NCBI GenBank assembly: GCA_029879555.1
Contig: JAOUQB010000107.1
Coordinates: forward strand, 1 to 7,552
DNA from: Nitrospirota bacterium
Lineage (GTDB): Bacteria; Nitrospirota; Nitrospiria; Nitrospirales; UBA8639
Reading direction: 5' to 3'
DNA: 7,552 nucleotides
A program made the position numbers and the translations under genes. The notes beneath the pieces are model-generated. The model was not told where the DNA came from, did no database searches, and worked only from the letters and a program-made list of their open reading frames with translations. Each line of letters opens with the position of its first letter. Position 1 is the first letter of the stretch. Below, piece by piece: positions 6,854 through 7,552 of the stretch.

Positions 6854-6891
6854 GACGCGTTTGTTCCGAGAACGCCGCTGGTCGTTTTTTT
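6854..6891 (+). terminator. Rho-independent terminator-like hairpin after the exported-protein gene
   Basis: GACGCGTT (6854-6861) can pair with AACGC (6871-6875) and, across a five-base bulge, with GTC (6881-6883), followed after one G by seven T residues (6885-6891). An inner alternative is GTTC-CGA-GAAC (6863-6873). It lies 55 bases after the stop at 6798 and on the same strand. The bulge makes the stem imperfect. Confidence 0.45.
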
Positions 6892-6950
6892 CCAACATTC
6901 CCTCTCTTTCAATAACTATGTGCTAGCATTTTCGTGTGTTGCCGGATTTC

Positions 6951-7135
6951 GCCTCGGCAGGCGAGGCCCTTTTGTTTCGGCAAAATGACCCAAAACCATA
7001 TTGGCCGTGGTGTGGCCCTTCGGGTTCCCTCCACGGTTCGCCGACTCCGGCGGCGTGCAAACTCGCTGCGATCAAACAGTGCCCGCTTTGTCTCCGGAGT
7101 CGACTGCACTGCTCGGCCAAATCGCCAGGCCATGG
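6951..7135. repeat. GC-rich self-complementary intergenic element, probable dispersed repeat
   Basis: The block is visibly richer in GC than its flanks and packed with perfect inverted repeats. GCCTCG (6951-6956) pairs with CGAGGC (6962-6967), and TTTTG (6970-6974) with CAAAA (6981-6985). CCAT (6996-6999) pairs with ATGG (7132-7135) and TTGGCC (7001-7006) with GGCCAA (7115-7120). CCGTGG (7005-7010) pairs with CCACGG (7031-7036), enclosing CCC-TTC-GGG, and GACTCCGG (7043-7050) with CCGGAGTC (7094-7101). The nested set from 6996 to 7135 draws as a cloverleaf. Open frames exist on both strands across it, but none has a ribosome site or a protein-like composition, and an open frame on every strand is what a GC-rich repeat gives. 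From memory it resembles an intergenic repeat family common in Proteobacteria whose translations are often annotated as small hypothetical proteins; I could not check this. Confidence 0.5.
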
Positions 7136-7366
7136 AGGACTGCTGAAATTAAACGTTGCATAATTATGAAGGCTCAACGCACTACGCTCAGACAAGGCCG
7201 GCCGAATGATAGGAGCATCCATTCCAAAAGCCGGCCAGCAGACCTCGGAAATGAGGAAATCGGAAGGGTATTGGAAAGCGTGGCAGTCGTTGACCAATAA
7301 GAGAATCAGACGCCCAGCATGGCTCTAAAAATGAGAATGAGAAGGCAAGGCGAACCTAAAGGAGAT
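7136..7366. other. Non-coding stretch with palindromes
   Basis: I see no supported gene here. It contains a perfect 10-base palindrome CATAATTATG (7159-7168) and two copies of the core GCCGGCC (GGCCGGCC at 7196-7203 and GCCGGCC at 7230-7236) 26 bases apart. An AAAGGAG near 7358-7364 looks like a ribosome site, but the ATG after it (7364) is too close and its frame closes at once. A decayed mobile-element end is possible, but I find no transposase motif or duplicated target. Confidence 0.4.
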
Positions 7367-7396
7367 GAATAAAGAACCCCTCGGTAAGACCACGGG
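7367..7396 (-). terminator. Rho-independent terminator for the minus-strand gene at the right edge
   Basis: On the minus strand CCCGTGGT (7396-7389) pairs with ACCGAGGG (7385-7378) around a three-base CTT loop; seven of eight positions pair, including one G-T, with one G-A mismatch. A T-rich tail, TTCTTTATTC, follows at 7376-7367. The hairpin begins one base past the tandem TAA TAG of the short minus-strand frame, which is where a gene-end terminator is expected. Confidence 0.5.
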
Positions 7397-7399
7397 CTA

Positions 7400-7480
7400 T
7401 TAGAAGAGGGCTAACTGGCGCAGTTCTTCCTGCGGCTTACCTTGCTGTTGTACAGACCGTTCGACCACTCTCCAATTCAC
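7400..7480 (-). CDS. Short 26-codon frame, probably the 3' end of a larger or frameshifted gene
   Basis: Read from the GTG at 7480 this frame gives a short, charged, Gln-rich helix-like peptide starting MNWRVVERSVQQQ and ending in tandem stops TAA TAG. The frame is open for four codons before the GTG and then blocked by TAG. Its GTG overlaps the TGA of the hydrophobic frame arriving from the window edge (GTGA, 7477-7480), and a terminator-like hairpin follows at once. That placement suggests that it is translated as the tail of something rather than as a free-standing gene. Either it is a tiny coupled gene, or a single-base change has split one protein into a membrane segment and this tail. 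I do not recognise the family. Confidence 0.3.
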   Translation of the reverse strand: MNWRVVERSVQQQGKPQEELRQLALF

Positions 7481-7552
7481 GCCCTCACCCACCTATTGTT
7501 AGGAATTATTATCCCCGTGGCAAGACCAAGGGGAATCACAAGTAGAATAACC
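7477..7552 (-). CDS. C-terminal end of an unidentified membrane protein (cut by window edge)
   Basis: From the right edge the minus-strand frame is open for 24 codons to a TGA at 7477-7479. The visible residues begin VILLVIPLGLATGIIIPNN, a convincing transmembrane helix, and end RWVRA. Most of the gene would lie beyond the window. It overlaps the following short frame by GTGA. Such a short stretch can be open by chance; the helix-like hydrophobic run and the downstream terminator on the same strand are the only support. No family can be named. Confidence 0.35.
   Translation of the reverse strand, partial: VILLVIPLGLATGIIIPNNRWVRA

Noticed and set aside
6909..7300. Five overlapping frames on both strands over the GC-rich block (up to 124 codons)
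   Set aside because: Frames open on both strands at once are expected from GC-rich palindromic DNA. None has a ribosome site, and the compositions do not resemble folded proteins.
6799..7400. A complete insertion sequence around the structured block
   Set aside because: I find no transposase frame, no matching terminal inverted repeats at plausible ends and no target duplication.
1..7552. CRISPR array, tRNA or rRNA genes
   Set aside because: No regularly spaced identical repeats, no tRNA T-loop or anticodon arm pattern, and no rRNA core sequences were seen on either strand.

Overview
The window comes from a Gram-negative bacterium. It carries type IV pilus motor genes and an exported protein with a Sec signal peptide. 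Base composition is near 50% GC by eye. Gene style, and a degenerate CACG-rich spacer of a kind I remember from Nitrospira, make a Nitrospirota (Nitrospira-like) host plausible, but no feature proves this.

Left two thirds (1-4413, all minus strand). This is one compact operon read from right to left: pgsA (phosphatidylglycerophosphate synthase), pilB (extension ATPase), pilT (retraction ATPase) and pilC (inner-membrane platform, cut by the left edge). pgsA-pilB and pilB-pilT are joined by 4-base stop/start overlaps (GTGA and ATGA), which suggests translational coupling; pilC follows after a 118-base gap. PilB starts at a GTG at 3820 with a strong GGAGG site. The longer ATG reading to 3928 is an extension into pgsA. 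PilB, PilT and PilC together form the cytoplasmic and inner-membrane engine that polymerises and retracts pilin. PgsA makes the precursor of phosphatidylglycerol, a lipid of the membrane in which that engine sits.

Middle (4414-4760). A divergent intergenic region separates the pgsA operon from plus-strand genes. It holds a symmetric hairpin flanked by an A-tract and a T-tract (4564-4627), then a TTGCAG-17-TATAAT promoter (4653-4681) pointing right.

Right of centre (4761-6798, plus strand). First comes a 105-residue soluble protein that I do not recognise. It is followed by a 545-residue exported protein with a signal peptide, a C-terminal membrane segment and a His-then-Cys arrangement suggestive of a circularly permuted papain-like (NlpC/P60 superfamily) fold. 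A terminator-like hairpin with seven T residues follows.

Right end (6799-7552). There is no convincing full gene. It contains a GC-rich, highly self-complementary block (6951-7135) that can be drawn as a cloverleaf and looks like a dispersed intergenic repeat, then some palindromes. At the edge a minus-strand reading frame with a hydrophobic segment ends in a GTGA overlap with a 26-codon frame, which is followed at once by a terminator-like hairpin. This is probably the 3' end of a gene lying mostly beyond the window, possibly frameshifted.
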